From the NCBI RefSeq assembly GCF_009828925.2, contig NZ_WUTY02000001.1, positions 3,998,492 to 4,062,491 on the forward strand: a DNA stretch of 64,000 nucleotides. The letters are read 5' to 3'. The notes beneath the pieces are model-generated. The model did not search any database, was not told the DNA's origin, and worked only from the letters and a program-made list of their open reading frames with translations. Every line of letters starts with the position of its first letter. Position 1 is the first letter of the stretch. The DNA is from Methylicorpusculum oleiharenae. GTDB taxonomy: Bacteria > Pseudomonadota > Gammaproteobacteria > Methylococcales > Methylomonadaceae. Shown here piece by piece: positions 19,863 through 32,500 of the stretch. Both the position numbers and the translations under genes were made by a program.

Positions 19863-20540
19863 CTAATGGACCAATTCGTGGTATTGCGTAGTCAGAACTA
19901 TCCGATCCGTCAACATTTCCGTGGAAACCCATAAATAGCGAAGACGAGCTTCCAGACATCTTTCATCACAGCCATATAACCGGGTCATAAATTGCCTGGC
20001 TTTATTGCCCAATTCATAAGAATTGCCAAGCTTGAAAGGTCTTGAATACAGTTTGCAGTTATCAGACTCAAATGGCACTTTAACACCGGAAACAGCCCGG
20101 TATTTAAAACACTCGAACATGTTCGTAATCTGCCGTTTGTTGATTCTATTGACGGTAGCCACAAACCAGGGTTTGCTGATCCCGAATTTAGAGCAGACCG
20201 CATCGAGAAAACCGGTGTAATCGGCATGCGGGGCTTCTTCTATGTACAGGTAGTAAACATTGTCTTCAACCGTATCAATCTGAATTGTCCGATCATCAAA
20301 TTCCGTTCCTAAAAAGGCCGACAATCTGGAAGGATCCGCCTTATATTTTAGGGCTTCATATTGCTTGCTGATCTCTTCGTGACTGATTTTATATAAGAAA
20401 CTTTTTGTCTCATCCAATATATAAAGCTTGATGACTTCCGTGTCAATATCGTAGGAAACGTTAAATAAATTATCCTTGATAAGGTAATCCGGAAGCCAGT
20501 CAAACCCACAGTCCTTGAATATAAAATCTTTGTTATACAT
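19863..20540 (-). CDS. Hypothetical protein downstream of the giant gene
   Basis: I do not recognise this 225-residue protein. It has no signal peptide or membrane helix, begins MYNKDFIFKDCGFDWLPDYL, and is rich in Tyr, Asp and Lys, with at least six scattered cysteines. A middle part, EAPHADYTGFLDAVCSKFG followed by ATVNRINKR, suggests an alpha/beta fold. It starts 13 bases after the giant gene's stop, so it is very probably cotranscribed and translated with it. A cytoplasmic helper of the giant protein (chaperone or export guide) is the simplest guess from position alone. Confidence 0.7.
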   Translation of the reverse strand: MYNKDFIFKDCGFDWLPDYLIKDNLFNVSYDIDTEVIKLYILDETKSFLYKISHEEISKQYEALKYKADPSRLSAFLGTEFDDRTIQIDTVEDNVYYLYIEEAPHADYTGFLDAVCSKFGISKPWFVATVNRINKRQITNMFECFKYRAVSGVKVPFESDNCKLYSRPFKLGNSYELGNKARQFMTRLYGCDERCLEARLRYLWVSTEMLTDRIVLTTQYHELVH

Positions 20541-20553
20541 ATCGCTCAGTACA

Positions 20554-23500
20554 CTATTTTTTCCAACTCATCCGTCCGGCCATTTTCTTCAATTTGGCTT
20601 TCAGACTTTTCGTTTCATCAGCCTGTTTTTCAGAATCTGATGCATGATCCTGATCGTCATCAGCCATCGTGAAATCGTATAACATTTGCCGTGGTTTTTT
20701 GGAATTCGCATCAGTAATGATTAGAAAATCTCCACGCTGCCTATTGTTTTCAACCTGATCGTTTTGCTTTTCAGCCTTGACGAACGAGCCGGCATCCTCA
20801 TCGAAATAACTGATGCTGGTTGAGTTGAGCAACTCACGCACACCTACCGACAATGTGGAATCCATCAGCTCGATTTGACCCTTGATTTCCGTTCCATGAT
20901 CATAACCCAATATGTGACCCATTTCATGCATCACAACCGTCAGCAAGTCCATTTTTCCGGATGCATCGTTATTCTTTTTGGCAGACAAGGTTCCGTCGGA
21001 ATTCCGGCGATACTCTTCATTTTTATCAGCCGTCGGATCGACAAACCAGCCCCAGCCGGCGGCATCAAGGTCAATATGAAGCGTGTTAACGTCTTGTTGA
21101 GCCAAAATCAATCCGCCAAAGTCTTCCAGTCGAACGGTAATCGTATTCAAACGAGCCAGTAATTCGTCATCAAGCAATCCCGATGCCGCCCAGCGACGTT
21201 TAGCCTCGGCCAGAATGGGTGCGATATCATCCTGTGCAATCGAAGAAACCGTATTTTGCGAAACAAAATCGGGCGCAACGGTCGCTTGCAGATTGTTTGC
21301 CGGCACTCTTGGATCATTGGTTTTGACCATCACTGAGTCGAAACTCGATGTGACGCTGTGTGTAAACAGACCGAATCGACCATCAGTACCCACCGCATTG
21401 AACACAAATCCAACTGCCGCCTGATCGTTCAGCGACAGGCTGACCGTCGCCCCCTTGATCGAGATACCGAGTTTGTAATCGGTACCCGCAGTCAGGCTAA
21501 GGTTGCTGACAGCGGCATCGATCTTCCAGCCCGAAGCCGAACGGTGACCGATCATCACTTGCTTCGATATGACATCGACCGCAGCAAACTTGAAGTCGGT
21601 GTCGCTGTAGCGATCGAACACGATACCGGACCGACCTGTCGTATTGAATGTCGTGTTCAACTCAAGTAGAGAAGTGGCTGACATCTGCGTGACGCCAGAC
21701 AAGTTCAACAATTGAATGGCAGTAGCATTCGCGGTCAACGGCGCACCTATGAGACGTCCGGCCGTTGCGTTCCAGGTTCCCAGACGCGAATCCGCATCGC
21801 CTGTTACCATTTCACCGACTCCGGTTGCAAAGTCCTCTGTTCGAACGGCCGTGACGGCCGGCGGCAAGACTTGTACCGAAATGTTATCCATGGCGCCACG
21901 CGACCGGTCGGAGCCAAAGCCTACCAATCCCCAGTTCAACGCATAGCTCCAGCCATCGATGACGGTTGGTTGGAAGGTATGACTAAACGTGGTTTTGTTG
22001 TCGACGACCAGCGTGGCAGTAAGCCCGTTGACCGACAATGTCAGGTTATACCAGGTATTGTCCTTGACACCGCCCTGCACAGAGGATTGACTCAACACTT
22101 GCCATCCTGCCGCCGTGCGTTGGCCGATCTCCAGCTTGTTGGTCGATACGTTCAAACCGGCAAACTTGAAATCGGTCGGACTTTGGTAATCGAAGATCAC
22201 ATAGCTGTTCGCTTTCCACCCACCAGTAGGCTTGATAACCTGAATCCTTGCCTGTAATTCGTAGTAGATGGGTAGCGCGTCACCCACATGATAGACCGAT
22301 ACCGCATCGTTCTGATTCGACGTAGCAGCGATACGCAACACACCGCCGTTGACTTCCCAAGTACCGCTATCGGCTGCCAACCCTTGCAACTGTCCGTCAT
22401 TGAAATTAGCGGTACGTAAAACATCGCGTTTGCCGCCGGGAATATTGCCGGCTTGAGGATCGGCTGGCGCACCGGTTTGAGACTGCCAGGCAAAATCTTT
22501 CTGACGAATCAAACCCAGTTCACCTTCCGGCTCACCATTGCGTGCCGCATCGGCTCCGGTATCGGCAGCGCGTGTCGGATCGGCGCCGTCGCTGGCACTC
22601 AAGGTGTACAGGAATTCAGCCAATTGCGGTTGCAGCGTTCGACTGACAGTCGCCATGCCGAACGGTGCAAACGGCACCAGGTAGCTATTGAACTCGCCGA
22701 CCCAATCGATCAAGCGGTCCCCGCCGGTGTTACCGATCAGTACGTCGCGGCCGGCGCCACCGAAAGCACGGTCCTCATAACTGGGTTGCGTATCGGGTTG
22801 GTTATTCAGTCCTTCATTGGTCCGATGATCATCGTCAGCATTGAGTAGATCGTTGCCGAAACCGCCATACAGATTGTCTTTGCCGGTGCCGCCGACCAAC
22901 CAATCATTACCGGTGTCGCCGAAGATCTTGTCGTTTCCGTCATTCCAAGCTTGCACATAGCTGGTCGCCTGATTGCCGTTGGTATTGATCGTACCGGCTG
23001 GAACATAGCTACCTTCGGTGGCGGAGAAGTTAAGGAACCATTCCAATCCGCCTTGGTTGGTTTTATTGGCGGTGCCGTCCGCATTGAGCGTAATTTTACG
23101 CAACGGATCATACTCGTCGTACAGGGCGAACTCGCCGGCGCGGCGGGTACTATCGAAGTGCCAGCCATCCGGATCCTCTGGATTGTAAGCCAAAACATCA
23201 CCCTGATTATAAGGACGGAAGAAATCACTGCGCGTGACGCCTGTCAGTTGCCCCTGTTCATTATAAACTTGCGTGTAGGCCAGACTTAACGCCTCCCCCC
23301 CCAGAATCGCATCATCGCCCGAACCGCCATGCAGCCAATCATTACCCAATCCGCCAAAAATGATGTCGTTGGCATTAGGAGCTCCGGGAAGTCCCTGGTC
23401 ATCGACGGTTTTGCGATTGACGGTCGTAAACTCGTCCCAATCACCGTTAAAGTTGGGATCGAAACTGAACGGAGTTAAATTGACGGCCTTTTTCAGTTCG

Positions 23501-26500
23501 CCAGCGACATTGACGACTGCCTGTTGAATGCTTCCCGGCGTCGCAATGGCTTCGTTCATCATATTGCCGTTGAAGGTCCTGGTGTCGCCGTTATCGGGCA
23601 ACAAAGCAACGACACCGTACAAGGGTTCCCCATAAGTCGTGGCGTTGCGGCTCACGATGAAACGACCGTCGTCGCCGATCACGCCATCGTCACCGGTTCC
23701 GCCCGAGATCCAATCGTTACCGTAGCCACCGATCAGATCATCGTCCTGACCATGGCCGTACAACAGGTCATTGCCTTTCATGCCGTAAATCGTGTCATCT
23801 CCGGCTTCACCGTGAATTTCGTCACCGGCGCCGCGGTCATTGACGGCATCTGAGTGAATATCGATACCGCCTTCATGGTAGTCCAGGAACTCGACCGTTC
23901 TGACCACAATGTAGTCATAGGTGGCATTATTTCCGTCGCTGCCATAACCCTGTGCGGCAGAACCGTAAGAGTCGTAGTTGAAGTTGAGATAACCGCCGGT
24001 GCTGCGCACGCCGGATTCAAAGACATTGCCGTTACCGCGTTGAGCGCCGTTGATACCCACCAAACGGAAGATCAGACCGTTGTCGCCGATGATTACATCC
24101 GCGTCATGAGCATGGGCTCCGGCATTGGTCACGATCAGGTCATTCGCATAAGCGGAAGGCAGCCCTGGTGTTTTCGCGCTGGTCGCATCACCAATGTCGT
24201 TTCGATCGATCCGGGTTCCGGCACCGCCGAATATCAGATCGCTGCCGTCGGAACGTTGTGACGCGTCAAACAAACCGAATAAATTGGAACTTCCGCCAAT
24301 CAGGTCATCCTGACCCCGGTTGCCGAAGATCACGTCGTTTCCGCCGTTGCCTTCGATGTAGTCATCACCGTCGTACAAGCCCTCGAAGCTGGCGCGCACG
24401 CTCAGCTCGCCGATGCCATCGAGGCCGAGCGGCGCGGAACGTCCGCCGCCGAAATTAGTGAAGTCCTCGGGCAGCTCATAGAAGCTGCCGTTGCTGCGCA
24501 CCAGGCTCAACTGTGCCGCCGCGAGCTGCTCTGCGCTGCTGTCCACCGCCATGCCGATGGTGCCATCGCCCTGAATCACGTCATTGCCGAGTTGACCGAA
24601 TATCTCGTCCTCGCCTGCTCCGCCGGCGATGTAGTCATTTCCGTAAAACAGATTCGACGTCGTATCGGCATGATCGAGCAACACGATTTTGTATTGACTG
24701 GTGCTGCGTGGATCGGCATAAAGCGGTATCGGTGCGCCGTTATGTCCGGTTTCCAGAGGGACGACCAGCGCCCGTCCGTCGTTTTGGCCGGTGATGCTAT
24801 ACATCGCGGTACCCAACAGCGCGCGCATACGGGGATCCAGATGATCTTCACGGTAACAGATTTCGGCATTGTCACCCGCGATTGCGTCATTGCCGGCTCC
24901 GCCGTCGATGCGGTCGTTGCCATCCAAACCGCCCGCCACATTGTGACCGCCGATCAAGATGTCATCACCGTGACCGCCGTAGACCAGATCGTCGCCTTGT
25001 TGGCCGAGAATGATATCGTTACCGCCTTCGCCAAATATCGTATCGTTGAACTCACCGGTTACATTCGTATCGATCGTTCTGAATCCGAAAGCGCCATAAG
25101 AATTGTCATTTTGATCGGTAAACACGAACGGCTCACATGCACAGCCTTCTTTGACTAGGTCCGTACACACCTCACCGTATTCACCGAAGACCAGATCGTT
25201 ACCTTCACCTGCATAGATGACATCATTGCCCAAGCCTCCGAAGATCACAGAGCCGCCGGCACCGGAGACGATGGTGTCACTGCCGTCGTTCAGCGAAACG
25301 AGGGTTTTGAAACAGCCCAACATGAAAGGATGCGCGGAGAATGCCGAAGCGGCATCGTAGCCATCCATCGAAGTCAAGATACCGCTATCGGCGATGATGA
25401 CCGCAAAACCGTTGCCGTCGTCTATCTCATCGGCATCGGCACCGCCGATCACGATGTCGTTGGCATCGCCGACGTAGATCGTATCCTGGCCGCCTTTATC
25501 GACTTCGGTCGAAGCGATTTCATCGATGTCGCGAGCATCATTGTCTGCTTTGACATAATCGATGTAACCGTTGTCGCCAATGACCAGATTATTCTTATCC
25601 AAGTCTTTTGCAGACGAATTCGGGCTCAAACCGACTGCGCTCATTACTGCGCCATAAGCAAAGATCAAATCGTCGCCGAAACCGCCGAGAATGATGTCGC
25701 GGCCTTGGCTGGTGATGATCGTGTCATCGCCACCCATTATTGGTGCAATCGTTTCGATTCTGCCCAATGAAACCGGATGATTGTCCAGTCTCGCCACTAA
25801 ATCATCTAAATCATCCGAGCCATTGACCGCAAAAGCGGACAGAATTCGACCGTGGTCGCCGAAGACGATGTTATGTCCTTGGCCTGCATCGATCAGATCA
25901 CCGGAAGTTCCACCCAAAATAATATCGTTACCGCTTCCGGTCGTAATGCTATCAATGCCGCCGTTATCGAAATCGATACTTTCGATGACATCGATATCGG
26001 TCAAATCACCGTCGAATTCGATGTAATCGATGAAGCCATGATCGCCAAAGATCAGGTTGCCGTCGTTACCGCCTGAAATGATGTCGCCCCCCAAACCGCC
26101 GAGGATACGGTTATAACCGCTACCGCCGCCGATGATGTCGGCTTGGCCATTTTTGGGTTGATCTGTAGCGATGCGGGTGACATTTCCGGTGGTTAGAAGA
26201 CGCAAGGTACCAGCGGTTTGTTCGATCACGCCGTGATCGCCGAAGATGATGTCATCGCCGTCATCGCCATACAAAGTATCGCTGCCAGCCAGCAAACTGT
26301 CTCGAGTGTAATTGCGGCTGATATCGACAGTCGGTACCGTCAACAGACGCGCCACGGTGTGCGGTCCGTTGCTCTCACCGACCACGGCATAATCCAGATT
26401 GAAGCCGGAGTCCCCGTAGATATGATCCAGGCCGCCTTGGCCGTGAATTTCGTCATCACCTGAGCCACCGGCCAGATGATCATCACCCTGGCTGCCCCAA

Positions 26501-29500
26501 ATCACGTCGTCGCCCGCGCCGCCGTAGATGGTTACCCCGCCCTGTGCGGCACGTGCATCGATGATGTCGTGACCGGCATTGAGGAAGGATACGGCGTTAC
26601 CGGTAAAGGCGCCCAGATCGGGACGCGAATCGTAACGAGTGCCGTCCTGGCTGGTATCGCCGAAGATCACCAGCGGTGAATTGACACCGCCACCGCCCGT
26701 GATAACGATGTTATCGCCACCCATTTGGCCATTGTTGGCCAGCAAGGTATTGCCGCCGCCATGCACAACAGTCACCACCTTGTCGCTGGCGCCCGGTGTG
26801 CCGGCACTGGTTGCGGATATATTGAACGTATCATTACCTTGGCCGAGCATAATGTCGGTGACTTCAATATCGTCGAAGGTAATACCGCCGAAAAACTCCG
26901 CTGGCTGCGAACCGTCTTGCGCTTCGCTGATATCCAGAGTCAATGAGGTGCTGTAGCCATCGCTACCCGGACGCATGCCCAGCCCGGAAATATTAATGGC
27001 ATTGCCCAGCTTGACGATGGTTTGGGCGTTCGCATCCAAAGTCACCGCCTGCATTTTACCGATGTCGTCAGCCCGACTGGAATCGTTGAACACATTCAAA
27101 CGATCGGCCTGCTTGGTTTCATCAATATCCAATTCAATCGTTTTAGGCATTGCGGTTGATTCTGTCGGTAACATGACCGCCGGCTTGATAGAACGGTCTT
27201 TACCTTCGGTTACGCCGCCTTCAATGATCAACGGACCTGCGATGCTGTTCACGGTGTGCTCGCGCACCGGCTCCTGTCTTACGAACTGCTGTTCAGGATC
27301 GGGGACGAAGTAGTCGTCAATTTCAACGCCAATGGATAATTCATGGAACCAATTGCTGGCGTCGAAATTGACGGCCGGTGTTTTGCGTTGAATGCTGACG
27401 CTAGCTTGATTGCCAGTACTTAATTGCGCGTTGGTGGTTAAAGTCAAAGTCGACGCCGTCAGTGAATTGACTTTATATACATCCCCTGCGCCATTGATTT
27501 GGAACAAACTGCCTACCCGGAATCCGTCGGCTAACCAACTGCCGCCATCGCTGCGTTGGATGCTGTCCGCAGCCGTGCCGCCGTCCACAAAATAGACAGC
27601 CAGCCTTTGCGCGCCACCCAAATTGTTAAGGAATACGCGCGGGTTACTGACAAATCGGGTTTGGCCGTCGCCATACAAGTTCACAGTCACTTCGCCTGCC
27701 GGTTGACTGACCAACCGCAAGCTGTAACTGTCGCCGGCTTGGCCTTGCACCAGACGAGTACTGCCGTCGGTTTCGGTGACCAGCACTTTGGCCGTGTCGT
27801 TATCGACCACGCTGACCGCGACTTCAGCACTGGGCGCATTGGCATAGACCGAGTTAACATCAGTGCTGCTAAAACCATGAGTGATGCGGGTTATGATACT
27901 GTTCTCGCGTACCGCGTCATTGACCGCTTTCACTGTCAGTGTGCGTGAGCTGTTCCAGTTATTCGCATCGAAGGTCAGACTGGTAACCTGGGTATTGCCC
28001 TCGAAAACCTGGATTTGGTTGCTGTCGAACGCCAAACTGACCGTCACCAGTTCGCCGGGTTGCGGCTGAACCGATAACTGCACGGTATAGGTGTCATCGA
28101 TGGCGCTGTTGCCAATGCTATTACCCGAGGTATCGGTGACGTTACCGCCTTCCAATACGCGCGTCGAACCGCCGCTTTCCAGTACGATCAAACTGCCCAG
28201 ATCGTCATCCACCACCTTGGCTTCGACATTGCGTATCGCCACGTTATCGTAAGCGGCAATATCGCCGGCGTTGTTGCTGACGATTTGTAGGCTATGGCTG
28301 ATCATGACTTTGCGCTCGCCTTCGATGGCGTCGTCATGCGCGGCTTTGACGAACACAGTCCGGGCCGATTCCCAATCAGCCTGGGTAAACTTGATCACTG
28401 CAGCACTGCTGTAATTGACGCCGTCCAGCGAAATCAACACCGATTCAGCTTCATGCGGTGCATCAGCAGGCAACGGATCGTTAATTGCATTACGTGTGTT
28501 CAAACGGCGATCGGCCGATGAAGACAACGCCGCCGATACGGTCAAATAACCGATAGTGCTGTTATCCAAGCCAGTAAGAGGCGCAATCAGCGAAATACTG
28601 TAGCTATCAATAAAGCCGGCGACATCTTCCAGCAACTCGGTATAGCCGGAAGTCGCACCGCCAGTTTCGTCGATGACCACTTTACCCTGGGTCTGATCGG
28701 CGATGGTCACCGCAATACCATCCACCAACAACTGGTTGTAGTTGTTATCAACACTGGCCGCGCCATGATTAATCACAGAGCTGCGACCGTTCAAATCCTG
28801 ACTGATCACCTGAGCGGTAACATCGCCAGCAACATTGAAGGTATCACTTCCCAAACCGCCAATCACCGTAGTGACCACATTGTCGCGGGTGCTGAGGATG
28901 AAGAATTGATCGTTGCCTTCCAGGCCATCGACTTCCACCGACTCTTCCACCCCATCCAGACGCACCGACAAACCGGCACCGAAGATGCCGTCAGCGGTGA
29001 CAATGAAGCTGTCGTCGCGTTCGGTACCCAGTACGGTCACTGTATCAAACCCGGCACCGCCGTTGATGCTGAGCGGGGCATTGATGTTGTACTCAAAATG
29101 GTCGTCGTCGTTGCCGCCATTGGCGATGATGTCGTCCTCGGCGATGAAGGCGCGGATGACGAAGTTGTCGTTGCCGGCCTCGCCTTCCAGCCGCAACACG
29201 GCTTTGTTGCTGTAAACGTTGAACGTATCACCCTGCTCGCCGCCAAACACTGTCGTCGCATAACTGGCGCCGCGAGACAACCAGCCGCGAGTGATTTGAG
29301 TCAAGGCAATGTCGTCGCTATTTGCGGTCAAGTCGATGTTGTCCACATCGTTGGCCACAACGCGCACATCATCGATGCGGTTCGGATCGGCATAGTCATA
29401 GCCGTTCGGATTGGTACCGAACACCTGGCCAATCTGGAACAAATCCTTGCCTTGGCCGCCATCCAACGTGGTAATCGCGCTGTTGTCGTCCATGTAGAAT

Positions 29501-32500
29501 TCGTCATCACCCAAGCCGCCGTTGACGGTCAAGCGTCCGTTAACGGTGCGATCATAGTTGATGCGTTGCAGTTCGGATTTGAAACCAGGACGGCCATCGT
29601 TATCGAAACTGCCGTCTTTGCTGAGCAGCGCTACGAAACGTTCACGCAACAAGAACACATCGCCATTCACGGTGCCGTTGATGGTCAGGGTATCGACACC
29701 ATCATCAGGTGCACCGCTATCGTGCACATTGACCAGATAACTGCTCAACGCGTTGGTGATATTGACGACATACACGTCGGTGCCGCCACGACCATCGAGA
29801 TCCACGGTGTCGCGCACCGCGCCATCACTGCCGTCGGCTTTGACATGATTGGGGCGATCATGGGTAGTATCAATAGAAGGCAATTGGTCAAGAATGAAGG
29901 TATCTTCACCACCGGCCAAACCATCGCGGTCACCCAAAACCTGGGTATGCCCACGCAAAGCAAGCGGCTGCAGGTACACGGTATCGTTATCCCGACCACC
30001 ACTGATCACGTTGGTAACAGAATCCAGACTGCCCAAGACATCGATACGGCTGCCAACACCGGGATCGGCATCCTCAAAATCACTGCTTAATTCGATACGA
30101 ATACCGGCGCTGACGACGCTGTTGCTATCAATCAGCATATCGTCACCAGCCAGCAAACGAACCACTTGGCCGGCACTGATATCCGCACCGTCGGTGACGA
30201 TCAGGTCTTCGTCTTCAAGGGAACCGTCAAGAGCTGTGACATATTTGCTTAAATCCGGCGCCGTCAATTCGGTCACAATCGCCGAATCGATGGCTTGCAG
30301 AATTACGTCATCATTGACGGAAGCGATATTTTCAACAACCGTCATGAAACCAGCCGATCTGACGCGAATCATGCGGTTGGCACGCAGACCATTGTTTGTG
30401 CTGGCACCAGGCAAGGCTTGACTGACGATGGCGCCGATCACCAACCCTTGGGCATTCTCAATAAAGATGCCGCCTGCCCCGCCATCTCCTTCCAAATGGG
30501 CCAGGAGGGTTTCCAGCGGATTGCTGTCTGTTCCAATGCCCTGCGCAGCATTCAAGAAGGCGTTTTTGGCCATGATGTCCGTATTGCTGACCGCTTCGAA
30601 GGCATCCAAAATGGCACCCGCGCTGGAATCAACCGCCACATCGGTAGTGGTGCGTAACAAACTGATCTCAATATTGCCGGTTGCGTCCACATCGATCAGG
30701 CCGTCGGTGGCATCAACAAAGGAGCCGTCGGTCATCGCGATGGCACCGCCATCATTAGCTTTGCCATCGGCGGAGCTACCATCCCAGTCGGCCAGCAATC
30801 TTACCGTTGCCGAACCGGTTTCGGTGTCGATCGAACCGCTGGCATTAAACGTGATGTTGCCTTTGGCTTTGAGTGTCACTGCACCGCCGCCGCTGGTGAT
30901 TGCCGAATTGACCAGAATATCAATAGACGCATCCAAAAACACCGGTCCATTGGCGGTGTCGATCGCTTCAGCTACCGTAATCGAACCTAGGGCAGAAATG
31001 TCGACAGTAGTGAGGGCTTTAATACCCACTTGGCTACTGATTCCGCCGATTTGCAGGTTGCCAGTGTTATCCAGCCAGATACCGCCGGCACTGATCTCGG
31101 CTTCCAGACGGTTGATTTGGGTTTCCAATGGATTGACCGCGCTACCGACCGAATTAACTGCATTCACAATGGCATCTGCCGCAGTAATGTCGGTATCCGG
31201 TACGCCCACTTCAGGCTGGTCGACAATCGCCAGTTCGGCATTGATATGCACCAGCGTGCCCGCGGTGATGGTGCCGATGGTCAGATCATGTTTATCCAAG
31301 CTATGCAGATAAACGCTGCCACCGACTTGAGCACTGAATACGCCAGCAATGTCCACATCCAGGAAATTGTCGGATGCACCGACATTCAAGCTGGCTTTAA
31401 GCAGCGCGTCACCTGCGGCTATCAAGTCAGCCGCATCGGTATCACGGTCCAGAATCGAACCGACATAGGCTTGTAACACGATATCGTCGCCAGCTTCGAT
31501 CAATCCGACATTCAGATTGCCCTGGATGACTTCGATAAAGGCGTCGGTGCTGGTCAGGACATTGTCGATATTCAAGTCGCTGATGTTTTTGGTGACACCG
31601 TACAAAGTGACGCTGCCATCGACTTGCCGCAAGCGCAACTCGCCGCCGACATCGGCACTAACCTCTTTATCCGCTGCAATTTGCACACGCAGCGTACTTT
31701 TTGGCGTGCCCTGTCCGCTGACGTTGCCACCGCTCCGGATGCCTAAATCGCCGAAGCTGGTAATCGCCGCAACCGCTGAGGTGTTGATGTCGGTAACCGC
31801 ACCACCCACCTGCAACAGCACATCACCACCGACGCCGGAACGGATATGATCAATATCCAAATCCGCATCGGTTTGCAAAGCCACGCCGGCAACTGCGTCG
31901 ATTTCAACCGTCACGGCGGTGTTGCTGTTCACATCGGCATCTGCGGCGATATCAATGTCGTCAACCAAGCGCACGACAACTTTGACAGGCTGACCGTTGG
32001 TATCTCGTTGCACCGAGATAATGTCGCTCACTGTCGCCCGCGACAACAGTTCTTGGTGTTCGGTAGTCATACCGGCAAAACCGTTAACTGGAATGTCTAT
32101 GGTGACGACACCTGAAATTCGGCCCACTTGGGTATTGCTACCCACGGTAGACAGTGTCACTCGGTGACCGATGATATTGGCGCTCTCCGTGGTAATTGGC
32201 GCGCTGCTGACACCGGCTGGAATTTCCAGGTCGGGATACAGATATTTGATCAATGACACCGACAGCGGGTATTGCAGCGATGCCGCATTGAAAGTACGCG
32301 CAGCGATTTTGGCATCACGTTCGGTCTGACTATATTTATAGACAAAATCCGCATCATAATTGCCGCTGCCGTAGGCATCATCGATTTCATCGAAGCGCGC
32401 TGCCTCGTCGACAGTCGCCGGTGAATAAGGCCGGGTTGCGGTGTAGCTGAATTGCAATAATTGCAGATCAGTGACCGATACAGAGCCCACCCCATTCAAG

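Noticed and set aside
28765-30090. Long plus-strand open frame (441 codons) opposite the giant gene, with dozens of similar ones from 20875 to 49750
   Set aside because: These are mirror frames of a very long, compositionally biased gene. Their proteins are low-complexity reflections of the sense repeats and have no start sites of note.
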